Below, piece after piece: positions 24,665 to 32,662 of a stretch of DNA of 64,000 nt. Below the pieces are notes generated by a model. The model saw nothing but the letters and a program-made list of their open reading frames with translations. It did no database searches and was not told where the DNA came from. Source of the DNA: Tindallia californiensis (GTDB lineage Bacteria > Bacillota > Clostridia > Peptostreptococcales > Tindalliaceae); assembly GCF_900107405.1 (NCBI RefSeq), contig NZ_FNPV01000005.1:1-64000 (forward strand). The letters are read 5' to 3'. The translations under genes and the position numbers were made by a program. Position 1 is the first letter of the stretch; the number at the start of each line of letters is the position of its first letter.

Positions 24665-25993
24665 ATGAATTTCTTAACTTTTAAGGGTGGGATTCATCCA
24701 CCGGATTCTAAGTCTGCGACATCATCAAAACCTATTCAGGAGATGAAGGAACCGGAAGAGGTGATTATTCCATTGCAGCAACATATTGGTGCTCCTTGTA
24801 AATCCTTGGTAAAACCCAAGGATGAGGTGAAAGTTGGTCAGCCAATTGGAGAACCACAGGGTTTTGTATCAGCTCCTGTGCATGCTACTGTGTCAGGCAC
24901 AGTGAAACAAGTAACACCAAAACCAATTGGCGGAGGACGTACAGCTGAATGTGTTGTGATTGAATCTGATGGAAAAAATGAACTACACTCTGAGATTACT
25001 CCTTATGAGCCTATCGATGAAATGAGTGAAAAACAAATTGTTGAAATGATTCAAAACTCAGGGATGGTTGGCATGGGTGGAGCTACCTTTCCAACACATG
25101 TAAAGCTGTCACCACCACCAGAAAAGAAAATCGATACGATTATTATTAATGGTGCGGAATGTGAACCATACTTAACGGCTGATCACCGACTGATGCTTGA
25201 ACAGCCTGAAATGGTAATTCAAGGTCTTAAAATTATTATGAAAGCCGTTCAGGCAAAAAAAGGTATCATTGCCATTGAGGCCAATAAACAGGATGCTATT
25301 GATATGATACTGAAAAACATTTCTTCAGAGGATCCGATCCAAGTGGTTGCATTACAGACCAAATATCCTCAGGGTGCTGAAAAACAACTTATTGAAGCAT
25401 GTGTGAAAAAACAAGTTCCTTCCGGCGGTTTACCCATGGATGTAGGGGTTGTTGTTAATAATGTAGGATCGGCATATCAGATAGCACACACTCACAAAAC
25501 GGGCATTCCTTTAATTCAAAGAATTACAACGGTTACTGGATCATGTATAACAGAACCGAAAAACTTAAGAGTAAGAATAGGTACGCCAATAAAGGATTTG
25601 ATTGAATTCTGTGGCGGATATTCGGAAAATCCTGGGAAAATAATTTTTGGAGGCCCGATGATGGGCATTGCACAAGACTCAGATGAATACCCGGTAATAA
25701 AAGGCACTTCAGGTGTTTTGGCATTTAATCAGAATGAAGCACTAATACCTGAGCCTGTAAATTGCATTCGTTGTTCAAAATGCATTATAGGTTGTCCTAT
25801 TAGTTTAATGCCTGTGACCATTAGTGAGTATTCGCTTTCCGATCGAATGGACGATGCGAAGCGTTATCATGCTCTTGATTGTATTGAGTGTGGTTCCTGT
25901 TCTTATGTCTGTCCATCTAAAAGACCATTATTACATTCTATTCGTGTAGCGAAAAGTAGTATTATGGAAAAAATGAAAAAACAGCAAAAATAG
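24665..25993 (+). CDS. rnfC: Rnf complex subunit RnfC
   Basis: A 442-residue subunit of the ferredoxin:NAD+ oxidoreductase, the peripheral NADH/flavin-binding part. It has the FKGGIHPPDSK start, GAPCKSLVKPKDEVKVGQ, the NADH/FMN site (GMVGMGGATFPTHVK, INGAECEPYLTADHRLM) and two 4Fe-4S motifs near the C-terminus, CIRCSKCIIGCP and CIECGSCSYVCP. ATG 24665 is preferred over the GTG at 24656 because that GTG is part of the AAAGGGTG binding site. First gene of rnfCDGEAB. Confidence 0.96.
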   Translation: MNFLTFKGGIHPPDSKSATSSKPIQEMKEPEEVIIPLQQHIGAPCKSLVKPKDEVKVGQPIGEPQGFVSAPVHATVSGTVKQVTPKPIGGGRTAECVVIESDGKNELHSEITPYEPIDEMSEKQIVEMIQNSGMVGMGGATFPTHVKLSPPPEKKIDTIIINGAECEPYLTADHRLMLEQPEMVIQGLKIIMKAVQAKKGIIAIEANKQDAIDMILKNISSEDPIQVVALQTKYPQGAEKQLIEACVKKQVPSGGLPMDVGVVVNNVGSAYQIAHTHKTGIPLIQRITTVTGSCITEPKNLRVRIGTPIKDLIEFCGGYSENPGKIIFGGPMMGIAQDSDEYPVIKGTSGVLAFNQNEALIPEPVNCIRCSKCIIGCPISLMPVTISEYSLSDRMDDAKRYHALDCIECGSCSYVCPSKRPLLHSIRVAKSSIMEKMKKQQK

Positions 25994-26025
25994 TACTTAA
26001 AGATACTTAGACAGGAGGAAGAGAA

Positions 26026-26979
26026 ATGGAGCAAAAGTTAGTTGTGTCTTCATCACCTCATATACGAGATAACAATACGGTTTCGAAAGTAATGAGTGAT
26101 GTTTTCATTGCACTAATTCCCGCATCGATTGGGGCTGTGTATTTTTTTAGAACCAGAGCGCTACTGATTATGGTAGTAGCTGTTATTACGGCCGTTTTAG
26201 CAGAAGCGGCGGTACAGAAAATAAGAAAGCAACCAGTAACCATTAATGATATGAGTGCTGTTGTAACAGGTTTATTAATTGCACTAAACCTATCACCTGC
26301 TGTTGCGTGGTGGATACCAGCAATAGGGTCTGCGTTTGCAATCGTTGTGGTGAAACAGTTTTTTGGAGGTTTAGGGAAAAACTTTATGAATCCTGCACTA
26401 GCCGCTAGGATTTTATTGACACTTTCATGGACAGATAGAATGACAGAATGGGTAAGTCCGGGGGTGGATATGGTTTCAACAGCGACACCTTTGAGCTTTA
26501 TAAAGGGAGAAGTTTCTGTTCCGTCTGGAGCACCTTCTTTATTCGATACATTCATAGGGAATATTGGCGGATGTATGGGTGAAACATCTGCGCTGCTTTT
26601 ATTATTAGGTGGAGTCTATCTACTATATCGAAAAGTCATCTCTTACCATATTCCGGTTATTTATATTGGAACAGTTGCATTGTTAACGTTAGTATACGGT
26701 GGGTTTGACATGGAATATATGCTGTACCACGTTATGTCAGGTGGGCTAATGATCGGAGCTATCTATATGGCAACGGACTATGCTTCTTCCCCGCTTACGA
26801 TAAAAGGAAAAATTGTTTATGCTATAGGTTGTGGTTTGTTAACGGCTACGATAAGAGTTTTCGGTGGTTATAATGAAGGAGTAGGTTTTTCGATTCTATT
26901 AATGAATGTAGCAACACCACTAATAGATCGATACACAGTTCCTACGATTTATGGGGAGGTGCAGAAACAACATGCGTGA
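26026..26979 (+). CDS. rnfD: Rnf complex membrane subunit RnfD
   Basis: A 317-residue membrane subunit with about eight to ten hydrophobic segments, carrying covalent FMN on a Thr (here in the STATPLSF motif near residue 147, normally S-G-A-T). FGGLGKNFMNPALAARILL is a conserved NQR/Rnf stretch. It helps couple electron flow to Na+ or H+ movement. It overlaps rnfG by eight bases. Confidence 0.95.
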   Translation: MEQKLVVSSSPHIRDNNTVSKVMSDVFIALIPASIGAVYFFRTRALLIMVVAVITAVLAEAAVQKIRKQPVTINDMSAVVTGLLIALNLSPAVAWWIPAIGSAFAIVVVKQFFGGLGKNFMNPALAARILLTLSWTDRMTEWVSPGVDMVSTATPLSFIKGEVSVPSGAPSLFDTFIGNIGGCMGETSALLLLLGGVYLLYRKVISYHIPVIYIGTVALLTLVYGGFDMEYMLYHVMSGGLMIGAIYMATDYASSPLTIKGKIVYAIGCGLLTATIRVFGGYNEGVGFSILLMNVATPLIDRYTVPTIYGEVQKQHA

Positions 26980-27508
26980 TATTGCAAAAATGGGAATTAT
27001 ATTACTGCTCATCACTAGTGTTTCCGGCATGGTTCTAGGCTTGACAAACAGCTTTACAGAAGGAATTATTATGGAAAGATCCATCGAAAGAGTAATAGCT
27101 TCTATAGAGACATTAATAGAAGGTGCAGATGATTTTGAAATGATAGAAAGTGAAGAAGTTGAATCAGCTGAACGGGTAAAAGAAGTTTATGCAGGATATA
27201 AAGATGGATCAGTTGTTGGATTTTCAATAAAAAGCTATGCACAGGGATATGGTGGAGAAGTAGAAGTAATGGTGGGAATAACGAATGAAGGTGCTATTAC
27301 TGGTGTTCAGGTAATGAGCCAGTCTGAAACACCGGGTCTTGGTGACGTTATAACAGATGAAAGTTTCCTGGAAAATTATCAAGGAAACAAAACAGATGAA
27401 GACGTTGCGGTGGACACCATAGGTGGTGCTACAGCTTCTAGTCAGGCAGTTAACAATGCAGTTGAAGCTGCGGCTAATCTATACGAAGATTACTTAAAAA
27501 ACCTGTAG
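26972..27508 (+). CDS. rnfG: Rnf complex FMN-binding subunit RnfG
   Basis: A 178-residue protein with one N-terminal membrane helix and an extracytoplasmic FMN-binding domain. The flavinylation motif is GGATASSQAV near residue 152, where the Thr carries FMN; QSETPGLGD is also conserved. ATG 26972 is used because GGGGAGGT lies at 26953-26960. It overlaps the end of rnfD, indicating translational coupling. Confidence 0.95.
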   Translation: MRDIAKMGIILLLITSVSGMVLGLTNSFTEGIIMERSIERVIASIETLIEGADDFEMIESEEVESAERVKEVYAGYKDGSVVGFSIKSYAQGYGGEVEVMVGITNEGAITGVQVMSQSETPGLGDVITDESFLENYQGNKTDEDVAVDTIGGATASSQAVNNAVEAAANLYEDYLKNL

Positions 27509-27525
27509 TTTAGGAGGCGAAACAA

Positions 27526-28122
27526 GTGAAACTATCGAAAGTGTTTTCTAGAGGTCTAGTCATGGACAACCCGGTTTTTATACAAGCGCTTGGAATGTGT
27601 CCAATTCTTGCTGTAACGAATACAGCCTTTAACAGTTTTGGTATGGGGATGGCTACCACTTCTGTTCTGCTAGGGTCCAATATTGTTGTATCATTACTAA
27701 GAAAATTTATACCAGCAAAAATAAGAATTCCCTGTTTTATTGTAGTAATAGCTACTTTTGTAACGATGGTAGGGATGATTATGGAAGCTTTTTTTCCAGC
27801 CTTAGATCAAGCATTAGGTATTTTTATACCCCTAATAGTTGTGAACTGCTTAATTTTAGGTAGAGCTGAATCCTTTGCATCTAAAAATAACACGATAGGA
27901 TCTATTACCGATGCGTTAGGTATGGGCCTAGGATTTACAGGGGCTTTGGTTCTTTTAGGAATTGTTCGGGAAGTCATTGGATTCGGAACTATCTTTGATA
28001 TTCAGTTATTCGGAGATTCCTTTGAGCCTATGGGCTTAATGACTATGGCCCCTGGAGCATTTATGGCACTGGGAATACTAATGGCTGTTTTTAATCGTAT
28101 TGTATACACAAGATTGAAATAA
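27526..28122 (+). CDS. rnfE: Rnf complex membrane subunit RnfE
   Basis: A 198-residue membrane protein with six hydrophobic segments. [19 protein letters not shown] with the conserved Cys (residue 25) and [16 protein letters not shown] with the second Cys are the pattern that binds a 2Fe-2S cluster at the RnfA/RnfE interface. GTG start with TAGGAGG. Confidence 0.95.
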   Translation: MKLSKVFSRGLVMDNPVFIQALGMCPILAVTNTAFNSFGMGMATTSVLLGSNIVVSLLRKFIPAKIRIPCFIVVIATFVTMVGMIMEAFFPALDQALGIFIPLIVVNCLILGRAESFASKNNTIGSITDALGMGLGFTGALVLLGIVREVIGFGTIFDIQLFGDSFEPMGLMTMAPGAFMALGILMAVFNRIVYTRLK

Positions 28123-28135
28123 TGGAGGTGTTAAA

Positions 28136-28717
28136 ATGTCTGCTTCATCCATATTTGTAATTCTGATTAGTGCAATATTTGTTAATAATTTTGTACTGTC
28201 TCGCTTTCTTGGAATTTGTCCTTTTTTAGGTGTATCAAAAAAAGTTGAAACTTCATTAGGAATGGGAATGGCTGTAACCTTTGTAATGACAATGGCTTCT
28301 ATTATAACCTTTGTAGCTCAGAAGTTCATATTAGACTTGCTTGGCATTCAATATATGCAAACCATTGTATTTATTTTGGTAATTGCTTCACTGGTTCAGT
28401 TGGTAGAAATGGTGATACAAAAGACAAGTCCAACACTCTATCAGTCACTGGGTGTTTACTTACCGCTTATCACTACCAATTGTGCTGTTTTAGGATTAAC
28501 TATATTGAACATACAAAATGACTACAACCTTGTAGAAACCATTTTTCATGCAATAGGAGCAGCTGTTGGATTTACGCTTGCAATTGTATTGTTTGCAGCC
28601 ATTAGAGAAAGATTAGAACTCGCTGATATTGCTACAGAGTTTAAAGGATTTCCTATAGCGTTAATAACAGCAGGCCTAATGTCCCTGGCATTTATGGGCT
28701 TTGCAGGCTTGGTGTAA
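28136..28717 (+). CDS. rnfA: Rnf complex membrane subunit RnfA
   Basis: A 193-residue membrane protein homologous to RnfE with inverted topology. Conserved [19 protein letters not shown] and [13 protein letters not shown] supply the Cys pair for the interface iron-sulfur cluster. ATG start with TGGAGG; 13 bases after rnfE. Confidence 0.96.
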   Translation: MSASSIFVILISAIFVNNFVLSRFLGICPFLGVSKKVETSLGMGMAVTFVMTMASIITFVAQKFILDLLGIQYMQTIVFILVIASLVQLVEMVIQKTSPTLYQSLGVYLPLITTNCAVLGLTILNIQNDYNLVETIFHAIGAAVGFTLAIVLFAAIRERLELADIATEFKGFPIALITAGLMSLAFMGFAGLV

Positions 28718-28729
28718 AGGAGTGATCAC

Positions 28730-29554
28730 ATGAACATACAAAATATCTTATTTCCAGTGATAGGCTTGGGTGGCTTAGGGTTGGTTTTTGGTGCGGGATT
28801 AGCTTTTGCATCACAAAAATTCAAGGTGGATGTAGATCCGCGCGTTGCAACCATAAGAGAGCTATTGCCAGGTGTGAATTGTGGAGGGTGTGGTTTACCA
28901 GGATGTGATAGTTTTGCAAAAGCTGTTGCTGAAGGAACGGCGCCTGTTGATGGATGTCCTGTAGCTGATGGAGAAACAAATGAAGAAATAGCAAAAGTGC
29001 TTGGAGTTCAAATAGCAGGAAGTGCCAAACGAGTTGCAAAAGTAATTTGCAGAGGTGGAGCTGAAGAATGTAAAGAAAAATTTATTTATAATGGTATTAA
29101 AGACTGTGTTGCGGCAAGTATGGTGAGCGGTGGAAGTAAGTCCTGTCAAAATGGTTGTCTTGGCTTAGGAACTTGCTATAATGTTTGTCAATTTGGTGCC
29201 ATTAAAATAAATAATAATAACTTGGCAGAAATTATCCCTGAAAAATGTACAGCGTGTAATATGTGTATTGAAGCTTGTCCTAAAGATGTAATTACAATGG
29301 TTCCTTATCATCAAGAGGTTGTTATTACATGTAACAGTAATGACTCTGGTAAAACAGTAAAACAAAATTGTTCTGTTGGGTGTATAGGTTGCAGAATTTG
29401 CGTGAAAGCTTGTCCAGAAGAGGCAATTGATTTTGAGAATAATCTCGCATTTATAAACTATGAAAAATGTACAAACTGTTATATATGTGTTGAAAAATGT
29501 CCAACCAAAGCAATTGAGAAAAAGCTTACAGAAGCTCAAGAAGAAGCTGGTTAG
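28730..29554 (+). CDS. rnfB: Rnf complex ferredoxin-like subunit RnfB
   Basis: A 274-residue iron-sulfur protein that takes electrons from reduced ferredoxin. An N-terminal membrane helix precedes the NCGGCGLPGCDSFAKAVAEG cluster motif (about 45-64). A central Cys-rich segment and three ferredoxin-type motifs follow: CTACNMCIEACP, CIGCRICVKACP and CTNCYICVEKCP. Last gene of the operon, followed by a terminator. Confidence 0.96.
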   Translation: MNIQNILFPVIGLGGLGLVFGAGLAFASQKFKVDVDPRVATIRELLPGVNCGGCGLPGCDSFAKAVAEGTAPVDGCPVADGETNEEIAKVLGVQIAGSAKRVAKVICRGGAEECKEKFIYNGIKDCVAASMVSGGSKSCQNGCLGLGTCYNVCQFGAIKINNNNLAEIIPEKCTACNMCIEACPKDVITMVPYHQEVVITCNSNDSGKTVKQNCSVGCIGCRICVKACPEEAIDFENNLAFINYEKCTNCYICVEKCPTKAIEKKLTEAQEEAG

Positions 29555-29564
29555 CAAGGCAAAA

Positions 29565-29598
29565 AACAGCAGCTGGAAGACTGGCTGCTGTTTTTTTA
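29565..29598 (+). terminator. Terminator of the rnf operon
   Basis: AACAGCAGC pairs with GCTGCTGTT around a 10-base loop and is followed by a T-run. Confidence 0.9.
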
Positions 29599-29697
29599 TG
29601 TCGTTTAGGTGTAAAACTTGCCAGTGTAAGTTTTAAGTGGTAAACTTTAAAAGAATTTCTGGATCTAATAATATATTAATGGAAGTGAAATTTTGTA

Positions 29698-30225
29698 ATG
29701 AAAACAAAAAAAATTGTATACTATGGAGTACTTACATCTTTAGGAATAGCGCTTCATATCCTGGAAGGAATGATTCCTAATCCGTTTGTAGGGATTGTAC
29801 CGGGGGCTAAAATTGGGTTGGCAAACATTATTGCCTTAATTTCTTTGAAGCTACTTGGTCTAAAGTTTGCCATGGCCGTTAACTTAATGCGAGTTTTGAT
29901 TGCAGGATTGTTGACAGGCGCCGTCACTTCAATGCTATATGGATTTGCGGGTGCTTTTTTTAGCACACTAGCAATGTGGATAACCTTATATTTTTTTAGT
30001 AACTACTTTAGTTTGATTGGCGTGAGTTTGTTAGGAGCTTTAGCACATAACATTGCACAGTTAAGTGTTGCAAGTCTTATCATTCAAAATCCTCGTATTT
30101 TTATCTATTTACCTGTGATGATGTTTTCTAGCATATTTACCGGTTTCTTTATCGGTCTTGCTGCGTTCTTTGTGTTAGAAAAAATTTCTTTTCACTTTAA
30201 AGATACTTCTTACAATACAATCTGA
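29698..30225 (+). CDS. Gx transporter family / heptaprenyl diphosphate synthase component I-like membrane protein
   Basis: A 175-residue membrane protein with about five segments. GIALHILEGMIPNPF and PGAKIGLANIIALISL are characteristic of this family, which is annotated as HepT component I or as an energy-coupling-type S-component. It commonly follows rnf or precedes quinone genes in Clostridia. The true function is not established. The start has only a modest GGAAGTG site. Confidence 0.85.
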   Translation: MKTKKIVYYGVLTSLGIALHILEGMIPNPFVGIVPGAKIGLANIIALISLKLLGLKFAMAVNLMRVLIAGLLTGAVTSMLYGFAGAFFSTLAMWITLYFFSNYFSLIGVSLLGALAHNIAQLSVASLIIQNPRIFIYLPVMMFSSIFTGFFIGLAAFFVLEKISFHFKDTSYNTI

Positions 30226-30240
30226 CAGAGGGGGAACAGA

Positions 30241-30489
30241 ATGAACAAACATAAAAATATAGGCTGGTTATTCATAACAATTGTTACTGGTGTGTTGATT
30301 GGCAGCCTTATAGGGTCCTTATTAGGTAAAGCGTTACCAATCTTAACTTTCGGACCTGGTCCGTTAGGAATAAACAATGTGTCTGCAGATTTTGGAATAG
30401 TGGTATTTAATTTTTCTTTCATGATATACTTAAATCTTGCCGGATTAATCGGTCTTATTTTAGCTATTATTTTGTTCAAAAAAATATAA
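30241..30489 (+). CDS. DUF4321 small membrane protein
   Basis: An 82-residue protein with two hydrophobic segments: GWLFITIVTGVLIGSLIGSL (9-28) and a C-terminal helix (about 60-80). The GP-rich middle and the position just before radC match DUF4321 proteins of Clostridia. Function unknown. The start follows AGGGGG. Confidence 0.82.
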   Translation: MNKHKNIGWLFITIVTGVLIGSLIGSLLGKALPILTFGPGPLGINNVSADFGIVVFNFSFMIYLNLAGLIGLILAIILFKKI

Positions 30490-30511
30490 GTAATAGCATC
30501 AGGAGGAAGCT

Positions 30512-31222
30512 ATGACGACTAGCAAATATTCTGTAACCATAAAACAAATGCCTGAAACGGAAAGGCCAAGAGAAAAAATGCTACTTGAAGGACCGCAAAC
30601 TCTTTCTAATGCTGAATTAATTGGTATTATTCTCTCAAGTGGAACCCATAATCAAACAGCGATTGATATAGGGAAAATGATATTATGTCAGAATAAGGAA
30701 GGATTGGCTTATTTACGAAACTGCACCATGCAAGAATTAATGAACATAAAAGGAATTGGACCAGCAAAAGCTGCACAGATTGTTGCTGCGGCAGAGCTGG
30801 GAAAAAGAATGTCTATTAATGCTCGTAATATAAGGTATCAGATAAAATGCCCTGAAGACATTAGTCGTCTTGTGATGGAAGATCTCAGGTATCTTAATAA
30901 AGAAATGTTTAAGATAATACTGTTGAATACAAAGAATGAAGTAATTAGTATCGAAAATATTTCCGTAGGTAGTTTAAATGCGTCTATTGTACATCCACGG
31001 GAAGTTTTTTTACCAGCGATTCGAAAGAGTAGTTCTTCAATCATTTTACTTCATAATCATCCAAGTGGTGATCCAACACCAAGTAGAGAAGATAAAAATA
31101 TAACGCAACGACTTGTTGAATCAGGTAATTTACTTGGGATATCTGTGCTTGATCATGTTATTATTGGTGACAATATATATATTAGTTTAAGGGAGTCTGA
31201 TGAAAATCTATTTCTACAGTAA
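30512..31222 (+). CDS. radC: RadC/YsxA family JAB-domain protein
   Basis: A 236-residue protein. An N-terminal helix-hairpin-helix UPF0758 domain (LMNIKGIGPAKAAQIVAA near 75) precedes a JAMM-type metalloprotease-like domain with LLHNHPSGDPTPSREDKNIT near residue 175. The old link to recombination repair is disputed and the function is open. It starts the radC-mreCD-mrdA-minCDE region but no mreB follows it. Confidence 0.93.
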   Translation: MTTSKYSVTIKQMPETERPREKMLLEGPQTLSNAELIGIILSSGTHNQTAIDIGKMILCQNKEGLAYLRNCTMQELMNIKGIGPAKAAQIVAAAELGKRMSINARNIRYQIKCPEDISRLVMEDLRYLNKEMFKIILLNTKNEVISIENISVGSLNASIVHPREVFLPAIRKSSSSIILLHNHPSGDPTPSREDKNITQRLVESGNLLGISVLDHVIIGDNIYISLRESDENLFLQ

Positions 31223-31302
31223 AATAGATCCTATTGATGAAAGTGATTTTAAAACCAGCTTTAGTACACATAATAACAAGAATGAATAGAGACGGTGAAA
31301 AA

Positions 31303-32142
31303 ATGATCAATATGAATGAACGAAATAAAGTGCCGATATTTATAGCGATAACAGTTATAGTACTCATTATGATAATCGGCTTTACTTCTCAGCAAAGAGA
31401 ACGTTTAACGCCTGTGGAAAGGTTTGTAGGAGATGTTTTTATGCCAGTTCAGAGGTTGGTAAGTAAAACATATTTTACGATCGAAGAGCAAGTAAGAACG
31501 GTGGTTCGGTCGGGAACAATAAAAAATGAGAATCATGATCTGCGAAGAGAAATAGAAAAATATCAATCAGAGTTAGTTGAAATACAGCTTAAAAAAGATG
31601 AACTTCATGAACTTAGAGAATTGAAACAAACACTTAACAGCATTGATCGTGTTAATGTTTCAGATCCTATTACAGCAAATGTTATTGGAAGTAGTGATGG
31701 GAATTGGTTTCAAATGTTCACCATTGATGCTGGTGAAAGTAAAGGCGTTGGAGTAAACAGTGTGGTTATTGGTTCCGGTGGGCTTATAGGTCGTGTGTAT
31801 GAAACTGGGAACCATTGGTCAAAGGTTATTTCAATTATTGATAACAGTAGCTCTGTTAGTTTTCAAATATTAAGAAATAGTGATCTCCAAGGGATTGTAT
31901 CCGGAAGTATTGATAACACTTTAAGTGGCTATCTTTTTGATCCTGAGGCTGATATAGTTGTGGGTGATCGATTGATTACTTCAGGTATTGGGTTATATCC
32001 TAAAGGTATTGTAATAGGTGAAATTAAAGAAATAACCACCAGTTCTGATCAGTTACTTCAAAATATTGAGGTTAAACCAGCTGTTAACTTTAATCGGATG
32101 GATAAAGTCATGGTCATTAATCCAAAAACATATTTGGAATAG
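31303..32142 (+). CDS. mreC: Rod-shape-determining protein MreC
   Basis: A 279-residue protein with a membrane helix (about 10-28), a coiled coil (about 65-105, with ENHDLRREIEKYQSELVEIQ) and the beta-rich MreC core containing ITANVIG and VNSVVIGSGGLIGRV. MreC scaffolds the elongasome outside the membrane. ATG 31303 is chosen because earlier in-frame starts lie within 60 bases of the radC stop and have no binding site. Normally mreB precedes it. Confidence 0.92.
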   Translation: MINMNERNKVPIFIAITVIVLIMIIGFTSQQRERLTPVERFVGDVFMPVQRLVSKTYFTIEEQVRTVVRSGTIKNENHDLRREIEKYQSELVEIQLKKDELHELRELKQTLNSIDRVNVSDPITANVIGSSDGNWFQMFTIDAGESKGVGVNSVVIGSGGLIGRVYETGNHWSKVISIIDNSSSVSFQILRNSDLQGIVSGSIDNTLSGYLFDPEADIVVGDRLITSGIGLYPKGIVIGEIKEITTSSDQLLQNIEVKPAVNFNRMDKVMVINPKTYLE

Positions 32143-32151
32143 AGGTGAAGC

Positions 32152-32649
32152 ATGCGAAAAATATTTTTGAGTTTATTCTTTTTTTCTAGCATCGTTTTAG
32201 AATCTACCTTTTTCTCCTACATACAAATTTTAGGCGTGGTTCCGAATATAACCATGATACTAGTGATTTGCTTTGCGCTTTATTATGAAGAGAAAAATGG
32301 GGCAATCATAGGTTTTTCGGCTGGAATTATTAAAGATATCATCATAGGAAGGCTAGTGGGAATAAGTGCATTGACATTTATGGCAATTGGTTTTTTAGTA
32401 GGTTATTATAATCGAAAAGTTTTTGCAGAAAACATAACCACCCCTTTTGTATTGACAGTCCTTTGTACGCTTCTTCATGAAAGTATTATGTTGATGGTGC
32501 TCTTTTTAGGAGGACATCCCATGCAGTTTGGTATGATCATCAATAGGGTTTATTTATATCAAACACTCTTAAATGCATTGGTTGCTATACCAATCTATGT
32601 GATGATAAGTCAAGTGCTAAATAGTCATTTTCTAAGAAAATCTTACTAA
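32152..32649 (+). CDS. mreD: Rod-shape-determining protein MreD
   Basis: A 165-residue membrane protein with about five hydrophobic segments, the expected MreD length. The ESTFFSYIQILGVVPN motif and GFSAGIIKDIIIGRLVG stretch are typical. It is nine bases after mreC and 13 before the PBP2 gene. Confidence 0.9.
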   Translation: MRKIFLSLFFFSSIVLESTFFSYIQILGVVPNITMILVICFALYYEEKNGAIIGFSAGIIKDIIIGRLVGISALTFMAIGFLVGYYNRKVFAENITTPFVLTVLCTLLHESIMLMVLFLGGHPMQFGMIINRVYLYQTLLNALVAIPIYVMISQVLNSHFLRKSY

Positions 32650-32662
32650 GGATGATTTAAGG

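Noticed and set aside
26058-26555. 165-residue minus-strand frame inside rnfD
   Set aside because: It is a shadow of the hydrophobic rnfD sequence, with no binding site.
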